Assembly: GCF_009728735.1 (NCBI RefSeq) | Contig: NZ_CP024636.1 | Span: 2,577,854 to 2,638,244, forward strand | Direction of reading: 5' to 3' | DNA: 60,391 nt | From: Pantoea phytobeneficialis | GTDB lineage: Bacteria; Pseudomonadota; Gammaproteobacteria; Enterobacterales; Enterobacteriaceae | Part shown: positions 34,906 through 43,674 of the stretch, in pieces | Layout: every line of letters starts with the position of its first letter | How positions within the stretch are numbered: the stretch's first letter is position 1 | The notes under the pieces: generated by a model | What the model was told of the DNA's origin: nothing | What the model saw: only the letters and a program-made list of their open reading frames with translations | Databases searched by the model: none | Program-made: the position numbers and the translations under genes

Positions 34906-34997
34906 CGCGCGATAAATCGCGCCGCTACCGCAGGGAGAAATGGCAGGCAGCGGCGTTTGATGATGCACATATTCGTAGCGGCGCGATTCATCGCGCA
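34906..34997. repeat. Family A repeat, everted pair
   Basis: A complement-type arm at 34906-34928 and a forward arm at 34975-34997 (GTAGCGGCGCGATTCATC, one substitution), 46 bases apart, between the IclR and SDR genes. The GATTCATC variant is shared with the 27873-27894 arm, so everted copies form their own subtype. Confidence 0.85.
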
Positions 34998-35029
34998 GGC
35001 TTTAGCCAAACATTTCACAAGGGGGAGCC

Positions 35030-35734
35030 ATGAAAAAATCAACACGTAAAGTCGCGTTAATCAGTGGTGCCAGTCGCGGTATCGGGGCGGCGATTGCCGC
35101 CAATCTGCTGGCAAACGGTTGGGCGGTGAGCCTGGGCTGCCGGTCACCAGAGGATGTGCTGGTTAGCGATAGCGAAAATCAGTTGGTATGTCGTTTTGAT
35201 GCGTTTGATGCCGCCACGGAACAGGCGTGGGTCGATGCCACCCTCGCGAAGTTCGGTCGCATTGATGCGGTGGTACATAACGCCGGCATGATGCTGCCGC
35301 TGTCGATCCTGGAAGCCACTGACGACGAGTTCGATCGTACCTTTGACGTTAACGTCAAATCACCGATGCGGTTGAGCCGTCTGACATGGCCCCATTTGCA
35401 GGCCAGCGGTGCCGGGCGCATCGTAATGCTGGTGTCGCTTTCCGGAAAACGCGTCAAAGCCGAACGCTCCAGCCTGTATGCCATGAGCAAGTATGCCGCG
35501 CTGGCGCTGGCCCACGGGCTGCGCAAAATCGGTGATGCCGATGGCATTCGCTGTACCGCCATCTGCCCCGGCTTTGTCGCCACTGATATGGGGACGGCAT
35601 TGACCGAGGTGCCCGCAGAAAAAATGACGCAGCCGGAAGATCTGGCGCACCTGATCCGTACGGTTCTGGAATTACCCACCACCACCAGCATCGCCGAAAT
35701 TCCGGTGAACTGGACGGTGGAAGATAACTATTGA
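35030..35734 (+). CDS. Short-chain dehydrogenase/reductase
   Basis: A 234-residue classical SDR with cofactor motif ALISGASRGIGAAIAANLLANGW, the NAG motif VVHNAGMM, active-site Ser in MLVSLSGKRV, YAMSKYAAL (YxxxK intact) and C-terminal CPGFVATDMG. A GGGGGAG ribosome-binding site precedes the ATG. It is followed after 28 bases by a DAO-type oxidase, so the two are probably cotranscribed. It may reduce an aldehyde or oxidise an alcohol made from the oxidase product; no direct evidence. Confidence 0.86.
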   Translation: MKKSTRKVALISGASRGIGAAIAANLLANGWAVSLGCRSPEDVLVSDSENQLVCRFDAFDAATEQAWVDATLAKFGRIDAVVHNAGMMLPLSILEATDDEFDRTFDVNVKSPMRLSRLTWPHLQASGAGRIVMLVSLSGKRVKAERSSLYAMSKYAALALAHGLRKIGDADGIRCTAICPGFVATDMGTALTEVPAEKMTQPEDLAHLIRTVLELPTTTSIAEIPVNWTVEDNY

Positions 35735-35762
35735 TGCCCTTTTACCTGACGAGGAAATAATC

Positions 35763-37091
35763 ATGGGTCCCAGCGTTGATGCAGTTCCCTCTTCGGAAAC
35801 CTTTCCGACGAGCGCCGATGTGGTGGTGATTGGTGGCGGGATTATCGGCGTGGCGACCGCGTTGTCGCTGGTGCAGCGCGGTGTCAGAACCGTGCTGTTG
35901 GAGAAGGGCACGGTGGCGGCAGAGCAGTCGAGCCGTAACTGGGGCTGGTGTCGTCGTACCGGGCGTGACCTGCGCGAGCTGCCGCTGATCAACCTCAGCA
36001 TGCAGTTGTGGGAGGGGATGAATGTGCGTGTAAACCGCGAAACCGGTTTTCGTCGCAATGGCATCGTTTATGCCTCACGCACCGAACAGCAGCGTGAGCG
36101 CCATCAGCGCTGGGTCAATGAAGCGCAACATTACGGTATTCACAGCGAGATGCTGACGCCGCAACAGCTGAGTCAGCATCTGCCGCAGCTACAGGGCAGC
36201 TATCCCGGTGGGTTATATACCGCGCTGGACGGGCGCGCCGAACCGCAGAAAGCGGCTCCGGCGATGGTTGCTGCGGCGATGGAGCAGGGACTGAATCTGC
36301 AACAGCATTGCGCGGTTCGCACCATTGAACGTACCAATGGGCGCGTGAGCGAAGTGGTCACCGAGCACGGCGCCATTCGTTGTCAGCAAGTGGTGGTGGC
36401 GGGGGGAGCCTGGTCACGCCTGTTGTTGCAAGGGCTGGGCGTGACGTTGCCGCAATTGAAGGTGTTGTCGACGGTGCTACGAACCCGTCCGGTGGATTTC
36501 GATCCTGGTGCCTGCGCCAGCTTCGGTAGTGTTGCGCTGCGTAAACGGCTGGATGGTGGCCTGACGGTCGCCAGTTCGGCCACCAATACCGCCGATATCA
36601 CGCTGGATTCGTTACGTTTTAGCCCACGCTTTATGCCTGCCTTTTGGGTGGAACGTAAATCGTTGCAGTTGCGTCTCGGTAAGCGTTTTGTCGATGAAGC
36701 GCTGCGCTGGAAGCCCGGCCAGCCAGATAAACGATCGATCTATGAAGTGCTGCGCGTGCTCGATCCGGTGATTAATCCGTTGATCGTACAGCGCATGCGT
36801 CAAAACCTGGCAGAGTTGCTGCCACCGCTACGCGATCTGCCGGTGGCGCAGAGCTGGGGCGGGTTAATTGATACCATGCCGGATGCCATTCCGGTGATCT
36901 CCGGGATTGATCAGGTAGCCGGGTTGTATCTGGCGACCGGTTTTTCTGGTCACGGATTCGGTATCGCGCCCGGAGCCGGTCAGCTGATGGCGGATCTGGT
37001 GCTGAACAGCACGCCGTCGGTGGATGCCCAGCCGTTCCGCTTTAGCCGGTTTAGCGATGGTGAAAAGATTCGCGCGCAGCATTGGTTGTAA
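35763..37091 (+). CDS. FAD-dependent D-amino acid dehydrogenase-type oxidoreductase
   Basis: A 442-residue DAO-family flavoprotein. The motif VVVIGGGIIGVATALSLVQRGVRTVLLEKG near residue 25 binds FAD, followed by EQSSRNWGWCRRTGRDLRELPL, a block found in a subgroup close to D-amino acid dehydrogenases. The C-terminal LYLATGFSGHGFGIAPGAGQLMADL closes the FAD site. It is the second DAO flavoprotein of this locus but is not a near duplicate of the one at 29471-30781. A plausible role is oxidation of the imported amino compound or its derivative. Confidence 0.84.
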   Translation: MGPSVDAVPSSETFPTSADVVVIGGGIIGVATALSLVQRGVRTVLLEKGTVAAEQSSRNWGWCRRTGRDLRELPLINLSMQLWEGMNVRVNRETGFRRNGIVYASRTEQQRERHQRWVNEAQHYGIHSEMLTPQQLSQHLPQLQGSYPGGLYTALDGRAEPQKAAPAMVAAAMEQGLNLQQHCAVRTIERTNGRVSEVVTEHGAIRCQQVVVAGGAWSRLLLQGLGVTLPQLKVLSTVLRTRPVDFDPGACASFGSVALRKRLDGGLTVASSATNTADITLDSLRFSPRFMPAFWVERKSLQLRLGKRFVDEALRWKPGQPDKRSIYEVLRVLDPVINPLIVQRMRQNLAELLPPLRDLPVAQSWGGLIDTMPDAIPVISGIDQVAGLYLATGFSGHGFGIAPGAGQLMADLVLNSTPSVDAQPFRFSRFSDGEKIRAQHWL

Positions 37092-37108
37092 TGCTTTATT
37101 ATCAAAAT

Positions 37109-37157
37109 CCGCGCCTTGCATAAATTTGCATAAGGTGCGGATAATTAAGCACTTTTA
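37109..37157 (+). terminator. Terminator-like hairpin after the DAO gene
   Basis: CCGCGCCTT (37109-37117) pairs with AAGGTGCGG (37132-37140) with one G-T wobble and a 14-base loop. A T-rich stretch follows after about 12 bases, so it is a weak intrinsic terminator at best. Confidence 0.4.
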
Positions 37158-37167
37158 ATTTTATCGC

Positions 37168-37191
37168 TTGATAAAAAACATTTTTTATCAA
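37168..37191. promoter_or_regulatory. Perfect AT-rich dyad upstream of speC
   Basis: TTGATAAAAAA (37168-37178) and TTTTTTATCAA (37181-37191) form a perfect 11-bp inverted repeat around two bases. It may be a bidirectional terminator for the upstream gene or a protein site in the speC promoter region; no known regulator consensus is matched. Confidence 0.45.
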
Positions 37192-37302
37192 TAAGTTATC
37201 GCTATGCGGAAATTGCGGGTAGCGGGTTGTTCCGGCAAAAAAAAGATGACATTATTGCGCCCCTGATAGTTATCCACCCCCTTAATCACTGAGGACGCCG
37301 CC

Positions 37303-37401
37303 ATGGTCGGTACAATGCGCATCTGCACTTGTTCCTGTTCGCTTCGCTGCAAGCGTTCCTCCGTCATCTGTTGTTCGCATTTCTCGCTCACCATGCGGTG
37401 A
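37303..37401 (+). CDS. Possible leader peptide 1 of speC (32 residues, cysteine-rich)
   Basis: An ATG at 37303 with a well-spaced GAGGA site (37291-37295) opens a 32-codon frame beginning MVGTMRICTCSCSLRCKR. It contains six Cys and several Arg, and stops 183 bases before speC. It does not resemble the E. coli SpeFL arrest peptide. Support is only the ribosome-binding site and position; conservation in relatives is unknown. Confidence 0.35.
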   Translation: MVGTMRICTCSCSLRCKRSSVICCSHFSLTMR

Positions 37402-37427
37402 GGCCAGCCACGCGCTCACTGTTGGAC

Positions 37428-37508
37428 ATGAGTAAAGACAGACATTTTCTGACTTTACTGATGTCTATCGGTTGCGGCTGTGATCTCTTTTTGCACCGAT
37501 CCGTCTGA
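37428..37508 (+). CDS. Possible leader peptide 2 of speC (26 residues)
   Basis: An ATG at 37428 starts MSKDRHFLTLLMSIGCGC and ends FLHRSV, stopping 76 bases before speC. The first codons overlap a hairpin at 37431-37459 (AGTAAAG pairs with CTTTACT, inner CAGA with TCTG, 5-base loop). This layout, a short frame with a hairpin at its start, suits translation-linked control by polyamines or ornithine, but the ribosome-binding site is weak. Confidence 0.35.
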   Translation: MSKDRHFLTLLMSIGCGCDLFLHRSV

Positions 37509-37584
37509 CGTTATTCGCCGGGGAATCTTCCTCATTGCTGTGCCACTGGCACCCACTCATCCTTGACCTCTGGGGATTTGTGTT

Positions 37585-39732
37585 ATGACACCACTGAAAA
37601 TTGCTGCCAGCGCTGCTGTAGCGCCAAACCTGAGCCTGAACACCATGCGCGACGTGGTGACGCTGGACAATACTGACTTTACCGACGTAGCGGCTGTTGT
37701 CGTCTCTTTGGCAGATACGCGGAGTGGCGTGTTGGCGTTGTTGCGCCATACCGGCTTCAATCTGCCGGTGTTCGTTGCCAATGCCTTTGACGAAGAGGTG
37801 CTGCAACTGCCGGGCGTCGTTGCCGAGATCAACGGTGCACCGGAAGAGTGGGACGCGTTGGAAGAAGCGGCGCAAGCTTATGAAGCGGAACTGCTGCCAC
37901 CGTTCTTTGACACCCTGACACGCTATGTTGATATGCAAAACAGCACCTTTGCCTGTCCGGGGCATCAGGGCGGCGCCTTCTTCAAAAAGCATCCGGCTGG
38001 TCGTCAATTCTATGAATTCTATGGCGAAAACGTCTTCCGTTCCGATATGTGCAACGCGGATGTCAAACTGGGCGATTTGCTGATCCACGAAGGCTCAGCC
38101 AAAGACGCACAGAAATATGCGGCCAAAGTCTTCAACGCCGATAAAACCTATTTCGTGTTGAACGGCACTTCCAGCGCCAACAAAGTGGTGACTAACGCAC
38201 TGCTGACGCGTGGCGATCTGGTGCTGTTTGACCGTAACAACCATAAATCCAACCATCATGGCGCGTTGATTCAGGCCGGTGCCACGCCGGTATATCTTGA
38301 AGCGGCGCGCAACCCGTTTGGCTTTATTGGCGGTATTGATGCGCACTGCTTTGACGAAGCATATCTGCGCGAGCAGGTAAAGAAAGTCGCGCCGAAGCGT
38401 GCCAAAGAGCAACGTCCGTTCCGTCTGGCGATTATCCAGCTCGGCACCTACGACGGCACGGTGTACAACGCACGCCAGGTGGTGGACCGCATTGGCCATC
38501 TGTGTGATTACATCCTGTTTGATTCGGCCTGGCTGGGTTACGAGCAATTTATCCCGCTGATGGAAGGCTGCTCACCATTGACGCTGGAGCTGAACGAGAA
38601 CGATCCGGGAATTTTCGTCACCCAGTCGGTGCATAAGCAACTGGCCGGTTTCTCGCAAACCTCTCAAATTCACAAGAAAGATAACCATCTGCGTGGGCAG
38701 AAACGTTTTTGTCCCCACAAGCGCCTGAACAATGCCTTTATGCTGCACGCCTCAACCAGCCCGTTCTACCCGTTGTTCGCCGCGCTGGATATCAACGCGC
38801 GTATGCATCAGGGCGAGGCGGGTCGTAGCATGTGGCACGAGTGCGTCACGCTGGGCATTGATGCACGTAAAGCGATTCTGGAACGCTGTGAGATGATCCT
38901 GCCATTTCTGCCGGAGCAGGTGCACGGTAAACCGTGGCAGGCAGCGGAAACGGAGGCTATCGCCGCCGATCCGGCTTACTTCAGCTTTGAACCAGGCGCG
39001 AAATGGCACGGATTTTCCGGATATGCCAGCGAGCAATATCTGGTGGATCCCTGCAAACTGTTGCTGACCACGCCGGGCATTGATGCCGCCAGCGGGGAAT
39101 ACACCGAGTTCGGCATTCCGGCCACCATTCTGGCGAACTACCTGCGTGAAAACGGCATCGTGCCGGAAAAATGCGACCTCAACTCGATTCTTTTCCTGCT
39201 AACGCCAGCGGAAAGCGCCGAGAAGATGGCGCATCTGGTCGCGATGCTGGAGCAGTTTGAGCAGCACGTTAAAGAGGATGCGCTTCTGGCGGAGGTACTC
39301 CCGAGCGTGTATCGCAAAAATATGGCGCGTTATCAGGGGTATACCCTGCGCCGTCTGTGCCAGGAAATGCATGATTTGTATGTCAGCTATGGCGTGAAAG
39401 ATCTGCAAAAAGCCATGTTCCGCGAAGCCTGCTTCCCGCCGGTTAAGGTGAACCCGCAGGATGCGCATCAGGCATATATTCGCGGCGACGTTGAGTTAGT
39501 GCCGATTGCCAAAGCGGAAGGACGTATCGCCGCTGAGGGTGCGTTGCCTTATCCTCCGGGCGTTCTGTGCGTGGTGCCGGGCGAGGTATGGGGTGGGGCG
39601 GTGCAGCGCTATTTCCTCGCACTGGAAGAAGGTATTAACCTGCTGCCGGGATTCTCGCCGGAGTTGCAGGGGGTTTACACCGAAGAGGATGACAGCGGGC
39701 GTAAGCATTTAGTGGCGAATATGATGGTTTGA
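37585..39732 (+). CDS. speC: Constitutive-type ornithine decarboxylase
   Basis: A 715-residue fold-type I PLP decarboxylase converting ornithine to putrescine, the first step of polyamine synthesis. It closely follows E. coli SpeC (711 residues) throughout. The N-terminal wing domain (residues 1-110), the large domain with NSTFACPGHQGGAFFKKHPAGRQF and LNGTSSANKVVTNALL, the PLP lysine in TQSVHKQLAGFSQTSQIHKKDN, and the C-terminal PYPPGVLCVVPGEVWGGAVQRYFLALEEG are all present. A GGGGATT site precedes the ATG. Chromosomal position next to mltC matches E. coli speC except that nupG is absent. It has an unusually long leader of about 490 bases with possible regulatory small frames. Confidence 0.93.
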   Translation: MTPLKIAASAAVAPNLSLNTMRDVVTLDNTDFTDVAAVVVSLADTRSGVLALLRHTGFNLPVFVANAFDEEVLQLPGVVAEINGAPEEWDALEEAAQAYEAELLPPFFDTLTRYVDMQNSTFACPGHQGGAFFKKHPAGRQFYEFYGENVFRSDMCNADVKLGDLLIHEGSAKDAQKYAAKVFNADKTYFVLNGTSSANKVVTNALLTRGDLVLFDRNNHKSNHHGALIQAGATPVYLEAARNPFGFIGGIDAHCFDEAYLREQVKKVAPKRAKEQRPFRLAIIQLGTYDGTVYNARQVVDRIGHLCDYILFDSAWLGYEQFIPLMEGCSPLTLELNENDPGIFVTQSVHKQLAGFSQTSQIHKKDNHLRGQKRFCPHKRLNNAFMLHASTSPFYPLFAALDINARMHQGEAGRSMWHECVTLGIDARKAILERCEMILPFLPEQVHGKPWQAAETEAIAADPAYFSFEPGAKWHGFSGYASEQYLVDPCKLLLTTPGIDAASGEYTEFGIPATILANYLRENGIVPEKCDLNSILFLLTPAESAEKMAHLVAMLEQFEQHVKEDALLAEVLPSVYRKNMARYQGYTLRRLCQEMHDLYVSYGVKDLQKAMFREACFPPVKVNPQDAHQAYIRGDVELVPIAKAEGRIAAEGALPYPPGVLCVVPGEVWGGAVQRYFLALEEGINLLPGFSPELQGVYTEEDDSGRKHLVANMMV

Positions 39733-39743
39733 TTGTGCTTGCT

Positions 39744-39890
39744 GTTGCCCTCATCCCGGCCTTCTCCCGCAAGCGGGAGAAGGAGATGTGCAATATGCTG
39801 AATCTTCGCCCTCTGCCGTAAGCGGGAGAAGTCTGCCCGATCTACCCCCTCTCCCGTCTTGCGGGAGAGGGTTGGGGTGAGGGAACTGAC
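39744..39890. repeat. Family B palindromic repeat cluster (three units)
   Basis: Three related stems in tandem: CTTCTCCCGCAAGCGGGAG (near 39761-39780), a degenerate CTCTGCCGTAAGCGGGAG copy (near 39811-39829), and CTCTCCCGTCTTGCGGGAG (near 39849-39868). The group is bounded by CCCTCATCCCGGC and GGGGTGAGGGA. It separates convergent speC and mltC and could end both transcripts. Confidence 0.82.
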
Positions 39891-39895
39891 CGCAC

Positions 39896-40975
39896 TTAAT
39901 AACGGTGATAACTGCGCTGGGCGCTGTTCACCTTGTACAGATAACGACGTGATTCCGCTGATGGATGGTTGGTGGTGAGCGTCTGATATACCTGCCCCGG
40001 CGACATACCATTAATCATCGCAAACGCGCGATCTTTATCGCTGGAGAACACCCGCAATACGCTGCCCGCGCCGCCATTATAAGCGGTAATCACTGCATAA
40101 CGGCGTGATACCGGGTCCTGGATTCCACCCAGATAGGTGTTCTGCAACAACGACAGATAGGCCGTACCGGCATCAATGTTGTTCTCCGGATCAAGCAGAT
40201 AACTACGGCTGGGTTTACCCCATTTGCCCTTCATGCGGAACACATCAACCCCGGCGGTATGTTGCACTACCTGCATCAGTCCCAGCGCATCAGAATTACT
40301 CACCGCATAGGGGTTGAAGCTCGATTCGGTCTGCATAATTGCCAGAATCAATGACGCATCCACGCCATACTCTTCTGCGGCTTTGCGTACCATTGGCAGG
40401 TATTTGTGCGCACGCTTGTCGAGATGGTTCGGCACCATCGGGATGGTCACCGACCAGATAACATGCAAGCCAGAGGTGCGTTTTTGCAGTTTGTTCTGAA
40501 TCAGGTAGTCAGCAAAGTTACCAGCACGGCCCTGCCAGCGAATGGCCTGGCCGGTGTTGTCCAGCACCTGGCCGTACAGCATTGGCTCTTTACTGATCTG
40601 AATATCGTTGGCATCTGAATAGAGATCCACATTACCCGGTTCATCACCCATCAACAGCGTGGTGATGATCGCCTGACGCAGGCTCGCCATCGGATCGGTG
40701 CCGGAAATGGTTTCAATGGTAATGCTACCGCTATCAAAGTTGATATGGCTGCGGGTGTAATAGTTGTCGCTATATTTGACGTAATCTTTGGGGCCTGCGA
40801 TCAGAACCTCATTGATTCCCCAAATATTTTCAATGTTATGGGCGAACTGACCCATCAGAATGTCGAAACCGTTGGTGTCCTTAACCCACTCTTCGTGATA
40901 TTGCCCTTGTTTGTGTCCGGAGCAGGAAACCAAAAGCGGTGCGATTGCCAGCAGGGCGATCAATTTTTTATTCAT
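39896..40975 (-). CDS. mltC: Membrane-bound lytic murein transglycosylase C
   Basis: A 359-residue outer-membrane lipoprotein. The lipobox LLVSC puts the lipidated Cys at residue 18. The N-terminal domain (to about 190) precedes an SLT domain with [24 protein letters not shown], where Glu is the catalytic acid, followed by [18 protein letters not shown] and [15 protein letters not shown]. It cleaves the peptidoglycan glycan strand with formation of 1,6-anhydromuramic residues. It lies downstream of mutY-yggX as in E. coli, separated from yggX by a terminator. Confidence 0.94.
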   Translation of the reverse strand: MNKKLIALLAIAPLLVSCSGHKQGQYHEEWVKDTNGFDILMGQFAHNIENIWGINEVLIAGPKDYVKYSDNYYTRSHINFDSGSITIETISGTDPMASLRQAIITTLLMGDEPGNVDLYSDANDIQISKEPMLYGQVLDNTGQAIRWQGRAGNFADYLIQNKLQKRTSGLHVIWSVTIPMVPNHLDKRAHKYLPMVRKAAEEYGVDASLILAIMQTESSFNPYAVSNSDALGLMQVVQHTAGVDVFRMKGKWGKPSRSYLLDPENNIDAGTAYLSLLQNTYLGGIQDPVSRRYAVITAYNGGAGSVLRVFSSDKDRAFAMINGMSPGQVYQTLTTNHPSAESRRYLYKVNSAQRSYHRY

Positions 40976-40996
40976 TGTTAATGCAAGCCTGACCTG

Positions 40997-41019
40997 AAAA
41001 GGGCCTCAAGGTGAGGCCC
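40997..41019 (-). terminator. Intrinsic terminator after yggX
   Basis: On the minus strand GGGCCTCA-CTT-TGAGGCCC, a perfect 8-bp stem with 3-base loop, is followed by TTTT. It lies between yggX and mltC, so mltC probably also has its own promoter or depends on read-through. Confidence 0.75.
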
Positions 41020-41026
41020 AGAAAGT

Positions 41027-41299
41027 TTATTTTTCCGGCGGTGTGTAACCTTCAATGTGCACATCTTTGCCTTCAAACAGGAAATTCACCATCTCCTGTT
41101 CCAGCACTTTGCGATCGCCTGGGTTCATCATGTTGAGTTTTTTCTCGTTGATCAGCATGGTCTGCTTGGTCATCCATTGCTGCCAAGCCTCTTTGGAGAT
41201 TTCGTTGTAGATGCGCTTACCCAGCTCGCCAGGATAGAGCTGAAAGTCCTGACCTTCAGCGTCGCGTTGCAGATAAGTACAAAAAATAGTGCGGCTCAT
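41027..41299 (-). CDS. yggX: Probable Fe(2+)-trafficking protein YggX
   Basis: A 90-residue protein of the YggX family, matching E. coli and Salmonella YggX. The conserved Cys7 lies in [31 protein letters not shown], and the rest follows the family to its C-terminal tail. It protects Fe-S clusters from oxidants and limits labile iron toxicity. Its ATG overlaps the mutY stop by one base (TAATG), so synthesis is coupled to the Fe-S enzyme MutY. Confidence 0.94.
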   Translation of the reverse strand: MSRTIFCTYLQRDAEGQDFQLYPGELGKRIYNEISKEAWQQWMTKQTMLINEKKLNMMNPGDRKVLEQEMVNFLFEGKDVHIEGYTPPEK

Positions 41300-42381
41300 T
41301 ACTCTTCCTCTTCGGTCACTCGCGTATGCAGTGCCAGTTGCTGGGGATGTCGCAGTTCATGCAACAGGCGCTCGACCGGCGCAGCCAGACCCACTGACGG
41401 TGGTTGCGCTAAGTTATACCAGAGACCGCCTGCTTCATCCATCAGCGACCCGGACGAAGGCCATGCCAGCCACATAGGCACAATATCCAGATGGAAATGG
41501 CTGAAAGTATGGCGGAATGCAGTGAGCTGCTGCGGTTTGGCGTGAATACTGCGTTCTGCCAGCCAGTCGGTCATCGCCTGTTCGGTGGTGAATTGCGGGA
41601 AGCAGAACAGGCCGCCCCACAGGCCCACGGGTGGGCGTTGTTCCAGCCAGACATCATCACCGTGTTGCATCATCAGAAACCAGCCACTGCGTTCGGGCAG
41701 CGTCTGCTTAGGTTTTTTGCCGGGATAGTTGGCCCAACTGGCATTGGCATATGCGACACAGCCGCTGCTAAGCGGGCAAATCTCACACTTCGGACGTGAG
41801 CGGGTACACACTAACGCGCCGAGATCCATCATCGCCTGATTAAACTGGCTGACGCCCTGTGCTGGCGTCACTTCTTCGCTCAGTTGCCATAGCCGCTTCT
41901 CGACCTCTTTTTTCCCCGGCCAGCCTGCTACGGCGTAGCAGCGCGCCAGCACACGTTTAACGTTGCCATCGAGGATGGGGAAGTGTAGTCCCAGCGACAG
42001 CGACAATATCGCCCCCGCCGTTGAGCGGCCAACACCCGGTAACGCGGCCACGTCATCAAAGTTACGCGGGAACTCACCAGCGTGCTTATCCACCACCTGC
42101 TTTGCCGCTTTGTGCAGGTTACGCGCACGGGCGTAATAGCCCAGACCGGTCCACAGATGCAGCACCTCATCCAGTGGCGCAGCCGCCAGATCGGCAACCG
42201 TGGGGAAGCGCGCCATAAAGCGTTCAAAATAGGGAATGACGGTGGCAACCTGGGTCTGCTGCAACATCACTTCGGAGAGCCATACTTTGTAGGGCGTTTT
42301 CTCCTGCTGCCAGGGCAGGGTTTTGCGACCAAAGCGCTGATACCAGTCCAGCACCTGTTGCGCGAACTGCGGCGCTTGCAT
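41299..42381 (-). CDS. mutY: A/G-specific adenine DNA glycosylase
   Basis: A 360-residue enzyme that removes adenine mispaired with 8-oxoguanine or guanine. Residues include catalytic Glu37 in [11 protein letters not shown], the helix-hairpin-helix [12 protein letters not shown] with downstream [14 protein letters not shown] carrying the catalytic Asp, the [4Fe-4S] ligands C-x6-C-x2-C-x5-C in [17 protein letters not shown], and a C-terminal Nudix-like domain with [13 protein letters not shown] and [16 protein letters not shown]. The start at 42381 corresponds to E. coli MQASQF; the adjacent ATG (42384) would add one Met. The long open upstream extension is not part of the protein. Confidence 0.94.
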   Translation of the reverse strand: MQAPQFAQQVLDWYQRFGRKTLPWQQEKTPYKVWLSEVMLQQTQVATVIPYFERFMARFPTVADLAAAPLDEVLHLWTGLGYYARARNLHKAAKQVVDKHAGEFPRNFDDVAALPGVGRSTAGAILSLSLGLHFPILDGNVKRVLARCYAVAGWPGKKEVEKRLWQLSEEVTPAQGVSQFNQAMMDLGALVCTRSRPKCEICPLSSGCVAYANASWANYPGKKPKQTLPERSGWFLMMQHGDDVWLEQRPPVGLWGGLFCFPQFTTEQAMTDWLAERSIHAKPQQLTAFRHTFSHFHLDIVPMWLAWPSSGSLMDEAGGLWYNLAQPPSVGLAAPVERLLHELRHPQQLALHTRVTEEEE

Positions 42382-42538
42382 CATAAGAAGGAAATTTTCC
42401 GTGGTTACTCTACACTCAGGCAGGAATTCCAGCATAGAGACATCAGGGTGTAAACCGGAAGTTTGCAAAGGCTTGCTTCTGCTATTGAACTTTGCATAAT
42501 GCGCGTTTCCCTGAACACGCTAATCAACAGGCTTTGAC

Positions 42539-43258
42539 ATGATTAATGACGTCATCACCCCAGAATTTGATGAGAACGGGCGGCCATTGCGCCGTATCCG
42601 CAGTTTTGTGCGCCGCCAGGGGCGCTTAACCAAAGGGCAGCAGCTGGCACTCGATCAATACTGGCCGGAGATGGGCGTCGAGTATCAGCCGGAACCGCTG
42701 GATTTGACCGCGTTGTTCGGCCGTGATGCGCCGCTGGTGCTGGAAATTGGTTTTGGTATGGGAGCCTCGTTAGTGACGATGGCGAAAAATAACCCGCATC
42801 AGAACTTCCTCGGCATTGAAGTTCATGCGCCAGGTGTTGGTGCGTGTCTGGGTTCAGCAAAAGAAGCGGGCGTGGAAAACCTACGTGTGATGTGTCACGA
42901 CGCCGTTGAAGTGCTGGAGAAGATGATTCCAGATAACTCGTTGCGCATGGTGCAGTTGTTCTTCCCGGACCCCTGGCATAAAGCGCGCCACAACAAACGT
43001 CGTATCGTTCAGGTACCGTTTGCTGAGCTGGTCATGCGTAAGCTGAAGTTGGGCGGTGTCTTCCATATGGCGACCGACTGGGAAGCCTACGCCCAGCACA
43101 TGCTGGAAGTAATGAGCAGCATTCAGGGTTATCAAAACCTGTCTGCAAGTCATGATTACGTGCCGCGTCCGGAGACGCGTCCGTTAACCAAATTTGAGCA
43201 ACGCGGGCAGCGACTGGGCCACGGCGTTTGGGATCTGATGTTTGAGAGGGTGAAATAA
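42539..43258 (+). CDS. trmB: tRNA (guanine-N7-)-methyltransferase
   Basis: A 239-residue SAM-dependent enzyme that methylates G46 of tRNAs. The SAM motif [36 protein letters not shown] and the family block [21 protein letters not shown] are present. The C-terminal [24 protein letters not shown] is diagnostic. Divergent from mutY across 157 bases, as in E. coli. Its TAA is followed immediately by the yggL ATG. Confidence 0.95.
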   Translation: MINDVITPEFDENGRPLRRIRSFVRRQGRLTKGQQLALDQYWPEMGVEYQPEPLDLTALFGRDAPLVLEIGFGMGASLVTMAKNNPHQNFLGIEVHAPGVGACLGSAKEAGVENLRVMCHDAVEVLEKMIPDNSLRMVQLFFPDPWHKARHNKRRIVQVPFAELVMRKLKLGGVFHMATDWEAYAQHMLEVMSSIQGYQNLSASHDYVPRPETRPLTKFEQRGQRLGHGVWDLMFERVK

Positions 43259-43585
43259 ATGGCCACACAGCGCAGCCGTCGTTTACGTAAAAAATTGCAT
43301 ATTGATGAGTTTCAGGAACTGGGTTTCTCCGTTGCCTGGCGTTTTGCCGAAGGTACCAGCGAGGAGCAAATTGACAGCACGTTGGATGCTTTCATCAATG
43401 AAGTGATTGATCCAAATGGTCTGGCTTACGATGGTAGCGGTTACCTGGTCTGGGAAGGGTTGGTGTGCCTGCAACAAACTGGCAAGTGCACCGATGAGCA
43501 TCGTGAACTGGTTCGCAAATGGTTACAGGATCGTGGCCTGACAGACGTGCAGGTGACTGAACTCTTTGATGTGTGGTGGGACTAA
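43259..43585 (+). CDS. yggL: YggL family protein (ribosome-associated, DUF469)
   Basis: A 108-residue protein of the YggL/DUF469 family. MATQRSRRLRKKLHIDEFQELGFSVAWRF and the acidic ending VQVTELFDVWWD match E. coli YggL, which has been reported to associate with the 50S ribosomal subunit. It is translated directly from the trmB stop, in the conserved trmB-yggL-yggN order. Precise function is not established. Confidence 0.92.
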   Translation: MATQRSRRLRKKLHIDEFQELGFSVAWRFAEGTSEEQIDSTLDAFINEVIDPNGLAYDGSGYLVWEGLVCLQQTGKCTDEHRELVRKWLQDRGLTDVQVTELFDVWWD

Positions 43586-43617
43586 GAATCCTGTAGACGG
43601 TACTTATTGGTACACCC

Positions 43618-43647
43618 CGTAGCGGCGCGATAAATCGCGCCGCTACG
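43618..43647. repeat. Family A repeat, compact single palindrome
   Basis: The two arms are fused: CGTAGCGGCGCGAT-AA-ATCGCGCCGCTACG, a perfect 14-bp inverted repeat with a two-base centre. It is the minimal form of the family and lies between yggL and yggN. It could form a cruciform or act as a binding site. Confidence 0.9.
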
Positions 43648-43674
43648 GTTCCGCAAATGGACGCAGGAGATTTC

